In this document: one piece after another, positions 7,355-15,808 of the stretch
How the letters are laid out: the number at the start of each line of letters is the position of its first letter
Numbering within the stretch: the first letter of the stretch is position 1
Origin: JAGZEG01 sp963930185
GTDB lineage: Bacteria; Actinomycetota; Coriobacteriia; Coriobacteriales; UMGS124
Length of the DNA stretch: 64,000 bases
Assembly: GCA_963930185.1 (NCBI GenBank)
Contig: CAWVLT010000002.1
Coordinates: 82,482 to 146,481 of the forward strand
Direction: 5' to 3'
The notes under the pieces: generated by a model
Database searches by the model: none
Told to the model about the DNA's origin: nothing
What the model saw: only the letters and a program-made list of their open reading frames with translations
Position numbers and translations under genes: made by a program

Positions 7355-9073
7355 CTACTCGACCTCGCCCGCAAGCACCTTGATGACGTAGTAGCCAAAC
7401 GTCATGTTGCGGCCCAGGCAGTTGCCAACCAGGTACACCGGGTAGTTGCCCGAGTAGTAGCGGCCCGAGCAGGTGCCGATGGCATATAGGCCCTCGATGG
7501 GGTTCTCGTCCCAGTCGAGCACCTGGAGCTTGTCGTTGATGCACAGCCCGTCCAGCGTGGTCAGGATCGACGCGCCATACCAGCCGCCGTAGAACGGCGG
7601 GTTGCGCAGCTCGGACAGGCGGTAGGGCTCCTTGCCGAAGTCATCGTCGACCTGCATGTCATACAGCTCGTTGTAGCGCTCGCACGTGGCCAGGAAGGCC
7701 TCCTTGGCCTCGCCCTCAAAGCCCAGCTTGTCGGCCAGCTCGTCGAGGGTGTCGGCCTGCATGATGGTGCCCTCTTCGATCTCCTTGGCGTAGGCGTCGG
7801 CGGGGCTGGTGCCCGGCGTCAGCGTGCGCTTCCACGTACCCGCCGAGCAGCCCTGCGTCTGGAAGCGGTTCACGTCCTCGGCGGCGTTCTCGTCGAACAG
7901 GATGCACCACACGCCGCCGGGACGGCTCGAGGCGGCATGGCAGATGGCGTCGTAGTTGGCCGACTCGTTGCAGATGCGCTTGCCGCGGCGGTCGACCTTC
8001 AGGAACGGCTGGCTGCCGAGGTTGTGCTGGCCCGTGCGGGCAAAGGAGTCGTTCTCGTCATAGCCGGCGTCGACGCCGGGGGCGACCAGGCCACGGTCGA
8101 AGAGCATCTCGGCCGGGTCGAGGTCCTTGGCGGCGCCCACCCACATGGCGGCCTTGATGCCCTGGCCCTTGTTGGCGGGGTTGGCGTTGAGCGAGGTGAT
8201 GGCCTGGACGGCGAGCGGGTTGAGGGCCTTCATCATCTCGGGGTTGGCCGCGTAGTCGCCGGTGGCCAGCACGACGCTCTGAGCGTTGATCTGCACGTAG
8301 CCGTCGGGCGTGGTGAAGATTGCACCGGTGACCGGACCGTTCTCCTCGCGGATGAGCTTCACGAGCTCGTACTCGTACTTGATCTCGTAGCCGTCATCCT
8401 CGATGATCTTGGCCTGGATGGCGGTGTGGCCCATGGGACGATCTTCCTCGCCCTTAAAGCCGTCGTTGGAGATGTGGTGGCACTCCGGCGGAATGTAGTA
8501 CATGGTGCCGCCGGCGCGGCCATCGCCGCCGTTCTCCACGTCCACGGTCACCGTGGAGTCGACGCCCGAGTGCTTGGCGTAGGTGTCGGCCAGCCACTCG
8601 ACGAACTCACCCGAGTAGTCGGTCCACACGCGACCCACGGACATGTCGTTCTTGAACGAGGCGTAGCGGGCCCACTCGTTGAGCCAGCGGCCCTTGTCGA
8701 CCTCCAGGCCGCCCTCCTCCTGGAAGCGCGAGCCGCAGGCGCCGATGTCAGCGTGCGCGCTGCCGTAGGTGGAGAGGCTCTCGCACAGGATGAAGTCCAT
8801 CCCGCGCTCGGCGGCGGCCATGCCGGCGACCAGGCCCGAGCAGCCAGCGCCCACGATGAGGACCTGGGTCTCGAGGGTGTTCACGATCTCGTCGGCCGCG
8901 ATCTCGGGGGCCTCGCCCAGCCAGCCGGCACCCTCGCCGTTGGCTACGGGCGCGTCGGCGGTGGGAGCGGCCTCGTCAGCCAGGGCAACGGGAACCAGGG
9001 CGGCGGCGCTCAGGGCCGCACCACCCATGGCGGCGCCGGCGACGAAGCTGCGACGTGAGACGTTCTGTTCCAT
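7355..9073 (-). CDS. Tat-exported FAD-dependent reductase 1 (flavocytochrome c family)
   Basis: 572 residues from ATG 9073, fixed by AGGAGG 7 bases upstream. A twin-arginine signal (VSRRSFVAG, about 5-13, then a hydrophobic stretch to about 32) targets the folded, FAD-loaded protein across the membrane. The FAD-binding Rossmann motif VLIVGAGCSG is at 71-80. The body and the C-terminal GLYAIGTCSGRYYSGNYP block match the fumarate/urocanate-reductase-like group, but there is no haem-binding or FMN domain, so electrons must come from a separate carrier. The acceptor is unknown. It is transcribed divergently from a LuxR-type membrane regulator, with three operator-like dyads between them. Confidence 0.9.
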   Translation of the reverse strand: MEQNVSRRSFVAGAAMGGAALSAAALVPVALADEAAPTADAPVANGEGAGWLGEAPEIAADEIVNTLETQVLIVGAGCSGLVAGMAAAERGMDFILCESLSTYGSAHADIGACGSRFQEEGGLEVDKGRWLNEWARYASFKNDMSVGRVWTDYSGEFVEWLADTYAKHSGVDSTVTVDVENGGDGRAGGTMYYIPPECHHISNDGFKGEEDRPMGHTAIQAKIIEDDGYEIKYEYELVKLIREENGPVTGAIFTTPDGYVQINAQSVVLATGDYAANPEMMKALNPLAVQAITSLNANPANKGQGIKAAMWVGAAKDLDPAEMLFDRGLVAPGVDAGYDENDSFARTGQHNLGSQPFLKVDRRGKRICNESANYDAICHAASSRPGGVWCILFDENAAEDVNRFQTQGCSAGTWKRTLTPGTSPADAYAKEIEEGTIMQADTLDELADKLGFEGEAKEAFLATCERYNELYDMQVDDDFGKEPYRLSELRNPPFYGGWYGASILTTLDGLCINDKLQVLDWDENPIEGLYAIGTCSGRYYSGNYPVYLVGNCLGRNMTFGYYVIKVLAGEVE

Positions 9074-9193
9074 GTGGTTCCTCCTAACGATGGGAGCTGT
9101 TCGTCCGGACACGTGTGTCCGGGCATGCACGGTACCCGCCCGGCCCTGCTGGCCGAGCCTGTCTCTCATCGTACGCATCGGGCGGGATCCTTC

Positions 9194-9324
9194 ATCACGC
9201 CGGCGGTGTAATCAATCGAACATGGATGACGCATCTGTCATTCATGCAGCTCAGCATGGGTGCAAGCCAGACAGAAAAAAGTCATCACACCAATGGTGTA
9301 ATGCCGTGATTTCACCGGTGTGAT
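9194..9324. promoter_or_regulatory. Three operator-like dyads between reductase 1 and LuxR regulator 1
   Basis: Two 19-bp sites of identical design, ATCACGCC-GGC-GGTGTAAT at 9194-9212 and ATCACACC-AAT-GGTGTAAT at 9284-9302, have inverted half-sites separated by 3 bases and are offset by exactly 90 bp. A third, more compact site (ATTTCACC directly followed by GGTGTGAT) is at 9309-9324. They occupy the shared control region and are the likely binding sites of the LuxR helix-turn-helix of the neighbouring regulator. Confidence 0.65.
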
Positions 9325-9475
9325 ATGGTACGGGCATGGCACGAGCAAGGTAAGAGCAGGCCGTGAGTACGGCTCAAGCAGCAAGAACGAGGCGTGCCAC
9401 AGACGAAGGGGAAGGCCGGACGAGGCAAGTGGGCCAGAGGCCCTGAAGAGCCAAGGGGAGACGAGCGCACCGCCC

Positions 9476-11137
9476 ATGGGAGCATCGCCGACGAGCAAAC
9501 ACGACAGCACACGCGTCATACGCGCCGAGGGGCAGGCCCAGCCGTCCCCCCGACCGTCCCGACGGCCGTCCCGGTGGCTTGTGCCGCACGTGAGGCCGAG
9601 TCGCGGAGACGTCGTCAGCACGCTCGTCTGCCTGCTCGCACTCAGTGGGATACTGATCGTCTCATCCATGTACAGCCGCAGCATCGCGCCGGTCGCAAAC
9701 GAGCTCGCAGGTCTCCCCTCGAGCTTCAGGCAGGTGCTGCTCGTCGTCTGGTATGCGCTGCTCGCCGTCGTCTCCTACTATCGGCCGCGCGTGTTCACCA
9801 CACCTTCGTCATGCACGGCAGGCGCCATCGTCTCCGCCCTGTTCGTCGCATGCCTGCTGATTGGCAGCCAGGCACAGTCGACGGCGACATTCGCGGTGGG
9901 GGTCATCCTGTACACGCTCGCCCAGGCGTGGATGAACTTCCTGTTTGCCTGCAGGCTCACGAGCCTGCCCTCGCTGAAGATGGCGGCGGTCGCGGCGGTC
10001 GGCGGCGTCGTCCTGCGCCAGCTCACGCTGCCCATCTATTCGCTTCCGCTTGGCTTTACCGGCAACGTCGCGTGCATCGGTGCCATCTGCGTGGCCATCA
10101 CCGCCGTGCTCGGCTCGCTCAACGCCCCCATGTTCGCCTCGCTCGCCCGCAAGGAATCGCTCGACCAGGTGGCGCTCACTAACCCGCTCTCGTCCCTGCG
10201 GCCGCCCAACCTGCTGTTCGCGGGCGTTCTGCTCGTCTCGCTCACGTACAACTTCTCGGCCGCCCAGGGAGTCCCGGGCTTCGGTGCCCTGCGCGTGACG
10301 GTGGTCTTGCTCATGCTGGCCCTGCTCTACCTGCTCCTCATCCTGCGCGACGGGCAGGAGGACCGCCTGTTCTCGCTCATCGTGCTGTTCGTCATGACGG
10401 GCCTGCTGTGCACGCCGCTTTTGCTCGGTCAGGACTCGTATATCCCCAACACGTTCCTGTTCCTTGGCTCCACCTGTTTTGACGTCCTGCTCTGGCTGCT
10501 GATCTACGGGATCGGCAGGCGCAACGCCGTGGCGATGATCCCGGTGTTCGGCGCCATCTGTTGCCTCGACGAGCTCGGAAACTGCGTCGGCGGGCCCCTG
10601 GGGCGCCTCGCCCTCTCTCTTGCCGGCTCCACCTCGCAGGCCGGCCAGGCCGTCACGCTGGGACTTGCGCTGTTTTTCTTCGCCTTCGTGTGGCTCGGGT
10701 TCAAGCGGTTCAGCTTCACCGAGGCAATCCGTGGGGTCGAGAGCGTGGAGGAGCCGCTGCACCCAGCGCCGCGCCCAACGTCGCGCCCAGACGAGAAGGT
10801 GACCGGGGCAGGATCGGTCCTCTCGCATGCCGGCTACGGCGAGCCGTCGCCAGATGATCCGGGCGCCGCTGGCGACGCCCCCGCCCCCGCCGACGCGCAC
10901 GGCGACGACCACCTGGGCCAGCGCTGCCACGAGATGGCGCTTGCCGTCGGCCTCACCCCGCGCGAGGAAGAGGTGTTCGACCTGCTGGCGCGCGGTCGCA
11001 ACGCCCGCTACATCATGGATGCCTTGCACGTCACGCGCAACACCGCCAAGGCGCATATCGCCCACATCTACGCCAAGGTTGGCGTACACTCGCACCAGGA
11101 GCTGCTGTCACTGGTGGAGGATGGGGGAGATCAGTAG
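9476..11137 (+). CDS. LuxR-family regulator with polytopic membrane domain, 1
   Basis: About 553 residues from ATG 9476; the frame is open back to 9320, but that ATG lies inside an operator site, and no start has a clear ribosome-binding site, so the N-terminus is uncertain. About 12 hydrophobic segments (first in VVSTLVCLLALSGILIVSSM) form an MFS-like membrane domain, then an acidic, Pro/Ala-rich linker, then a C-terminal LuxR helix-turn-helix (GLTPREEEVFDLLARGRNARYIMDALHVTRNTAKAHIAHIYAKVGV). It should sense a compound at the membrane and control the divergent reductase. It converges on the second LuxR gene. Confidence 0.85.
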   Translation: MGASPTSKHDSTRVIRAEGQAQPSPRPSRRPSRWLVPHVRPSRGDVVSTLVCLLALSGILIVSSMYSRSIAPVANELAGLPSSFRQVLLVVWYALLAVVSYYRPRVFTTPSSCTAGAIVSALFVACLLIGSQAQSTATFAVGVILYTLAQAWMNFLFACRLTSLPSLKMAAVAAVGGVVLRQLTLPIYSLPLGFTGNVACIGAICVAITAVLGSLNAPMFASLARKESLDQVALTNPLSSLRPPNLLFAGVLLVSLTYNFSAAQGVPGFGALRVTVVLLMLALLYLLLILRDGQEDRLFSLIVLFVMTGLLCTPLLLGQDSYIPNTFLFLGSTCFDVLLWLLIYGIGRRNAVAMIPVFGAICCLDELGNCVGGPLGRLALSLAGSTSQAGQAVTLGLALFFFAFVWLGFKRFSFTEAIRGVESVEEPLHPAPRPTSRPDEKVTGAGSVLSHAGYGEPSPDDPGAAGDAPAPADAHGDDHLGQRCHEMALAVGLTPREEEVFDLLARGRNARYIMDALHVTRNTAKAHIAHIYAKVGVHSHQELLSLVEDGGDQ

Positions 11138-11216
11138 GGCGGCTGAGACCGAAAGTCAAGGGTCGAAGCTCGCATACGCGTCCTCGCATCGGCGCGATAA
11201 CCCGACGGACACATAA

Positions 11217-12713
11217 TCAGATGCTGTTGGGGCGCTCTACCGTTTCAGAAAGACCATCATCCTTCTGCTGTCGCGCTGCCTCCACCATAACGAATAGTTC
11301 CTCACGCGTGTGGATGTCGAGCTTCTGGTACACGTGACGGATGTGCGCCTTTGCCGTGCCATTTGCCACACACAGTTCATGCTCGATGTCGCGCGCGGTC
11401 TTGTGCTGGGCGAGCAGGGAAAGCACCTCCTCCTCACGCTGTGAGAGGTTACGCGAGGCAGCGAGGGCAGCACATGCACGCATAAGAGAACCCCGGTCCT
11501 CGATGGCACGCGAGCGCTCGGGCTCGGGTTGCTCGCCCGAGATGCGCACGCCCCACGGCGAGCTAAGGCGCCGCTCACGGAAGGCGACGAACGTCACGAG
11601 CATCACGATAACCACCAACAGTGGCGCTAAGGAGATTCCCGTCGCGAGAAGGGATTCCTCTGTCGCACGCCCCGCCATCATGGCGAGCGAGCGCGCCGCC
11701 CTCTCGATGCCGAACAGCCATATGGCGCTTGCACCCCAGTGATAGCAAATCGAGCCGATCATCGTCATGATGAACACCTGGCTTGCCGTATAGCCCCAGT
11801 TGGCGCAGAAGTTGGCCCACCACGGGCTCTGAGGGACAACCGCCGCGAGGATTAGACAGACCGCTGTCATGAACGGCAGCAGCGCACCATAAATAGACCC
11901 AAAGTCCACGCGGTCGTGCGCCGCCATAATGATCGCGGCGATGGCGAGCGCGCACAGAACTGTGCCGACCGAGGTGTTCGGTCGCGACACCCCAGCGATG
12001 CCAGACTGGAGCAAACCGTAGGCAAACGAATATACCGCGATAATAAGCACAGGTCTCCAGGGAAAAGAGAATTCCGCCCAGCCCGCGTCGCTCACCGGAG
12101 CCACGCGCTCGTCTCTATGACAGTTGCGCAAGCATCGCAGTGACACGAGCGGTAGGAGTGCCGTGGCCGCCGGAAGCCAATCGGGCTGAAACCCCCGATA
12201 GAGCCACCCCACCCCGGCCCCAACTACCAAGGAGGCCGCATAGTACAAGCAAATGCGCGTGGGACTGAGCATGCCGTAGAGCTCTGACCACAACAAGATG
12301 ATGAGAGCGGTGCCAAGCCCTCCCATTATCGTATAGGGCACCGCTACCATCAGCGTAGGCAACAAGCCCGAAGCAAACGCGTATCCCATAAGCGAGGTAC
12401 CCACCATGAGCATGGCGCATAAGGGAACGGGCCAGCGACGCGTATACAGCGGCGTGAGATGTCGGGAAAGAGAGGCGCAGACAAGAAGCGCCACGATCAT
12501 CACAAGATCGAAGGCGTTCTGTGACACCGAATACCCCGTCGCACCGGCAGTAAGCCCGTCCTCAAAGATGACGTTAAGCCAACCCCGGTACACCCCCAAG
12601 CCCAGAAACGGCAGGGGCACAAGCGGAATGGAGGCAAACCAGCCGCCCAGTCTGCTACGCCAGTCATTACTCAAACCGGTGGTTGCCTGGTTCTGTGTTG
12701 GCCGCCCATCCAT
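11217..12713 (-). CDS. LuxR-family regulator with polytopic membrane domain, 2
   Basis: 498 residues from ATG 12713 (MDGRPTQNQ), with GGAGG 9 bases upstream; an ATG seven codons earlier overlaps that site and is unlikely. The N-terminal 390 residues hold about 12 membrane segments (FASIPLVPLPFLGLGVYRGW, LVMIVALLVCASL and so on). The C-terminus is a LuxR helix-turn-helix (NLSQREEEVLSLLAQHKTARDIEHELCVANGTAKAHIRHVYQKLDI). It is divergent from reductase 2, which it probably controls, and convergent with LuxR 1 with only 79 bases between the stops. Confidence 0.88.
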   Translation of the reverse strand: MDGRPTQNQATTGLSNDWRSRLGGWFASIPLVPLPFLGLGVYRGWLNVIFEDGLTAGATGYSVSQNAFDLVMIVALLVCASLSRHLTPLYTRRWPVPLCAMLMVGTSLMGYAFASGLLPTLMVAVPYTIMGGLGTALIILLWSELYGMLSPTRICLYYAASLVVGAGVGWLYRGFQPDWLPAATALLPLVSLRCLRNCHRDERVAPVSDAGWAEFSFPWRPVLIIAVYSFAYGLLQSGIAGVSRPNTSVGTVLCALAIAAIIMAAHDRVDFGSIYGALLPFMTAVCLILAAVVPQSPWWANFCANWGYTASQVFIMTMIGSICYHWGASAIWLFGIERAARSLAMMAGRATEESLLATGISLAPLLVVIVMLVTFVAFRERRLSSPWGVRISGEQPEPERSRAIEDRGSLMRACAALAASRNLSQREEEVLSLLAQHKTARDIEHELCVANGTAKAHIRHVYQKLDIHTREELFVMVEAARQQKDDGLSETVERPNSI

Positions 12714-12794
12714 ATGGTGACCCCTCCTCCCCATTGCTTAAACTCCAAGCATATCAGGAACGAACCCGACCGTCATCAGCAACACATGTGCAGG

Positions 12795-12809
12795 TAACCG
12801 CCATGGTTA
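12795..12809. promoter_or_regulatory. Operator-like dyad between LuxR 2 and reductase 2
   Basis: TAACC-n5-GGTTA inverted half-sites at 12795-12809, with further GGTTA copies nearby (around 12820 and 12841). The sequence differs from the dyads of module 1, as expected if each LuxR protein has its own site. Weak evidence because short dyads arise by chance. Confidence 0.35.
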
Positions 12810-12965
12810 TATGGCAAGGGGTTATTTTCTCGAATGAGTGGTTAACACTTTAGACCGTGCATTTCCAACCAAACCAAGGCAAAGTACGAAGCCGAAGCAA
12901 ACCTGCGCTCGATACAACATCCGGAGCATGCAGGCATGCATATTCAGTCTAAGAAGGAGGAACGC

Positions 12966-14552
12966 ATGGAAACCATCACCCGTCGCGATCTCGTCAAGGG
13001 CGCAAGCCTCGCCGCCGTCGGAGCGGCCGTCGCCAGCGTCGCCATTCCCGCAGCTGCCCGTGCCGCCGAAGATCCCTCATACGCCGGCATCGTCGACGTG
13101 CCCAGTTTCCTGATCGCGCCCGAACCTATCACCGACATCGCCGAGACCAAGGAGTACGACGTTGTGGTCGTGGGTGCCGGTGCCGCCGGCGTGCCGGCCA
13201 CCCTGGCCGCCGTTGAGGCCGGCGCGACCGTAGCCTGCCTGCAGAAGGAGGTCGTGGCCATCTCCCAGGGCAACAGCGGCTGCGGCGTCGAGGTCGACAA
13301 ATCTGACAAGGTTGCCATCGAGGGCATGATCTCTTACGAGATGGAGGAGAACGCCCATCGCCCCGATCGTCGCCAGCTCAGCAACTGGGCCTACAACTCT
13401 GGCGAGACCATGGCCTGGCTGCTCGATCGCGCCGAGAAGGCGGGTGCCCAGTTCACCACCTCCGAAAGCACCATGGAGTTCTCGGGCGGCACCGTTTCAT
13501 TCATCAAGAACTCCTTTGGCCCTAAGCCCTACACCACCGGCGACGCGATGCAGGCCCTCGCTGCCTATGCCGAGACCCAGGGTGCCGAGTTTTTCTACGA
13601 GACCCCCGGCGTGCAGCTCGTCAAGGATGACTCCGGCCGCGTCATCGGCGTGATCGGCCAGACCGCCGAGGGCACCTATGTCCAATTCAACGCCACCAAG
13701 GGCGTCATCATCGCCACTGGTGACTATCAGAACGATCTTGACATGTGTTCCTACTACATCCCCGACCTCGATAACTTCGAGCGCAAGCAGGCCGGCAAGA
13801 CCGGCGACGGCCACAAGATGGTGGTGTGGGCCGGCGGCAAGATCGAGGACGGCAACCACACTAAGATGCTCCATGACTTTGACGCGGGCCCCAGCAGCAT
13901 GGCCGACATGCCCTTCCTCGCCGTGAAGGATGACGGCACCCGCTTCTGTGATGAGAGCGTGCCCATGTCGTTGCTCAACAACTACCTGCGCGGGCCCAAG
14001 GACTGCGGTTGGTACTCGCAGATCTTCGACGCCGACTACCTCGCGGCCACCGAAGGCTGGCCGGGCAAAGCCGTCGACGAGGAGGCTATGAAGAATTATA
14101 TGCCCGAGGAGGAGGGCGAAAAAACGGGCGTGCTTGAGTACTACATCCGCACGTTCAAGGCCGACACCCTCGAGGAGCTCGCCAAGAAACTGCTCATCAC
14201 TGACGTTGATGCGTTCGTCGCCACCGTGGAACGTTACAACGAGCTGTGCGAGAAGGGCGCCGACGAGGATTTCGGCAAGGACGCCCAGTATCTGATTCCC
14301 GTCGTCACCCCGCCGTTCTACGGCATCCACCGTCACGTGCGCATCTCGGCCATCACCGCCGGCGTCGAGGTCAACCCCGACCAGCAGTGTCTAACGCCCG
14401 AAGGCGAGATCATCCCCGGCCTATACGCCGTCGGCAACTGCGCTGGCAACTTCTACGGCGGCGTGGACTACCCACTTGCCATCGGCGGCCTGTCTCTGGG
14501 CCGTTGCTACACCCAGGGCTACATGGTGGGCAAGGCAGTCGCCGGCCTGTAG
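12966..14552 (+). CDS. Tat-exported FAD-dependent reductase 2 (flavocytochrome c family)
   Basis: 528 residues from ATG 12966, with AAGGAGG 5 bases upstream. Tat signal ITRRDLVKG (4-12) with a hydrophobic core to about 30 and an Ala-rich cleavage region. FAD motif VVVVGAGAAG (66-75). The C-terminal GLYAVGNCAGNFYGGVDYP block is typical of the fumarate-reductase-like flavoprotein group. There is no haem domain. The residues after the second glycine cluster differ from those of reductases 1, 3 and 4, so a different acceptor is likely; which one cannot be read from the sequence. Confidence 0.9.
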   Translation: METITRRDLVKGASLAAVGAAVASVAIPAAARAAEDPSYAGIVDVPSFLIAPEPITDIAETKEYDVVVVGAGAAGVPATLAAVEAGATVACLQKEVVAISQGNSGCGVEVDKSDKVAIEGMISYEMEENAHRPDRRQLSNWAYNSGETMAWLLDRAEKAGAQFTTSESTMEFSGGTVSFIKNSFGPKPYTTGDAMQALAAYAETQGAEFFYETPGVQLVKDDSGRVIGVIGQTAEGTYVQFNATKGVIIATGDYQNDLDMCSYYIPDLDNFERKQAGKTGDGHKMVVWAGGKIEDGNHTKMLHDFDAGPSSMADMPFLAVKDDGTRFCDESVPMSLLNNYLRGPKDCGWYSQIFDADYLAATEGWPGKAVDEEAMKNYMPEEEGEKTGVLEYYIRTFKADTLEELAKKLLITDVDAFVATVERYNELCEKGADEDFGKDAQYLIPVVTPPFYGIHRHVRISAITAGVEVNPDQQCLTPEGEIIPGLYAVGNCAGNFYGGVDYPLAIGGLSLGRCYTQGYMVGKAVAGL

Positions 14553-14605
14553 AGCAAAGCGCGAAAAATAGCAGCCGGTCTTAACACCTTTCGCATAATG
14601 ACGCA

Positions 14606-14644
14606 GGCGGTACGTGGATCGTGCGGATCCACGTACCGCCCTTT
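14606..14644 (+). terminator. Terminator after reductase 2
   Basis: A perfect 15-bp stem (GGCGGTACGTGGATC with its complement, 5-base loop) followed by CTTTT on the plus strand. It separates reductase 2 from the convergent PIN toxin gene, whose stop codon is adjacent, and may serve both. Confidence 0.9.
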
Positions 14645-15166
14645 TCAACATGGAATGGCGCCATTCGTCACGAGCTCAAGGGCTTCCCTCGGGCACAGGC
14701 ACCGAATAGGAGAGCGTTCGGCGAGCTCTTTGTCATATGTCACGATATAGTCAGCGCCTATCCGGTACGCAACCCCAAGAAGAATGTCATCTTCGTAGTC
14801 ATCATGCACCCCTTTGTAAGTGAACGCCTGCAGGAGTTCGGGCTGGCCAACCGGCGCCACAATCGCAAAATCAATTACTTTTCGTACGCATGTCCATGCC
14901 ATCTCGCGCGCAACAGCCACAACGTCAGGGGTAATGGCTCTTCCCATCTTGCGCGCATTGCTTTTCATGTCATTCGCCAGCAGGTACGAGAGATCCTTGA
15001 GAGACAGAGAGGCGACGTACACTGCGACCGAATCGCTGTCAATTGATAGCCTTAGAAACTTGGAGACAGCTTGGTGCCCAGGCGTTCTGGCAAGAAAGTA
15101 ATCCATCCAGACGTTGGTGTCGATAAGAAACTTGGAAACCGGGCGCCCTGGTGACCTTTCCCTCAT
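14645..15166 (-). CDS. PIN-domain toxin, second pair
   Basis: 173 residues from ATG 15166, which overlaps the antitoxin stop as ATGA and has GGGGGA upstream; an in-frame GTG at 15178 is the alternative. FLIDTNVWMDYFLAR holds the first catalytic Asp and is very similar to the FLFDTNVWVDYFLGR of the toxin at 4968-5522. DDYEDDILLGVAYRIGADYIVTYDKELAER supplies the remaining acidic residues. The two PIN proteins are paralogues with diverged bodies. A Mg-dependent RNase toxin is expected. Confidence 0.8.
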   Translation of the reverse strand: MRERSPGRPVSKFLIDTNVWMDYFLARTPGHQAVSKFLRLSIDSDSVAVYVASLSLKDLSYLLANDMKSNARKMGRAITPDVVAVAREMAWTCVRKVIDFAIVAPVGQPELLQAFTYKGVHDDYEDDILLGVAYRIGADYIVTYDKELAERSPIRCLCPREALELVTNGAIPC

Positions 15167-15525
15167 GCCATCCCCCACTCCCTCATCTTTTCTTGGGCCG
15201 ATATCTCCCTGAGTTCCTCGTAATCATACGAGCATGCCTCGTCGACCTCACGGGGGTTCAAACCAAGCGCAACATAATAGCTGGCAACAAGATCTGCCCC
15301 GAGGTGCTCCACATCCTCGCCCTGCTCCGACGCGACAGCAGCCTCATCGAGCGTACCTTGGCGCAATATACTCCGCAAACCACGAGGCAGCTCACGATTC
15401 ACGACAAGGTACTCCCATAATATCCGCACAACCTGTGAGGGAGAAAGTCCAAGCTCTTCGAGAACCCCATCAACCGCATGCTTAAGCGATGAGTCGAGAC
15501 GGACGTTCAACTGCGCAGCCTGCAT
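15163..15525 (-). CDS. RelB/DinJ-like antitoxin, second pair
   Basis: 120 residues from ATG 15525 with GAGAGG upstream. LNVRLDSSLKHAVDGVLEELGLSPSQVVRILWEYLV (about 6-41) is a ribbon-helix-helix domain, matching the first antitoxin at 4598 in the LGxSPSQxVRxLWxYL pattern. The tail is acidic (EQGEDVEHL, SYDYEELREI) and should wrap the toxin. It is first in the operon, with a 4-base ATGA overlap with the toxin gene. TATACT lies about 55 bases upstream on the minus strand. Confidence 0.8.
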   Translation of the reverse strand: MQAAQLNVRLDSSLKHAVDGVLEELGLSPSQVVRILWEYLVVNRELPRGLRSILRQGTLDEAAVASEQGEDVEHLGADLVASYYVALGLNPREVDEACSYDYEELREISAQEKMREWGMA

Positions 15526-15714
15526 GGCGAACCTCTCATTCCATCAACAGCGCTCAAGTCTGCTAGACACTCTTTAATTTGAAGTATAGCACGATACCAG
15601 CCAACATTGAGCGTGCATCGTCCCGGTCCGCAACACCAGACTCTACGCCTGGCTAAGCCTTCAAAGCCAATGTATGCGCACGCACAACAATAAGTTCAGG
15701 ACAACAACCCATGC

Positions 15715-15761
15715 AAAAAGAGGTGACGCGTCGGCAGTACGACTTGGCCTGACGCGTCACC
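15715..15761 (-). terminator. Terminator of the ECF sigma factor operon
   Basis: A perfect 11-bp stem (GGTGACGCGTC with GACGCGTCACC) followed on the minus strand by CTCTTTTT. It lies about 50 bases past the stop of the membrane partner gene. Confidence 0.88.
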
Positions 15762-15808
15762 GCGCATTTTATTCAACTCAACCCACAAACTGCCCGCACA
15801 ACATTTCC

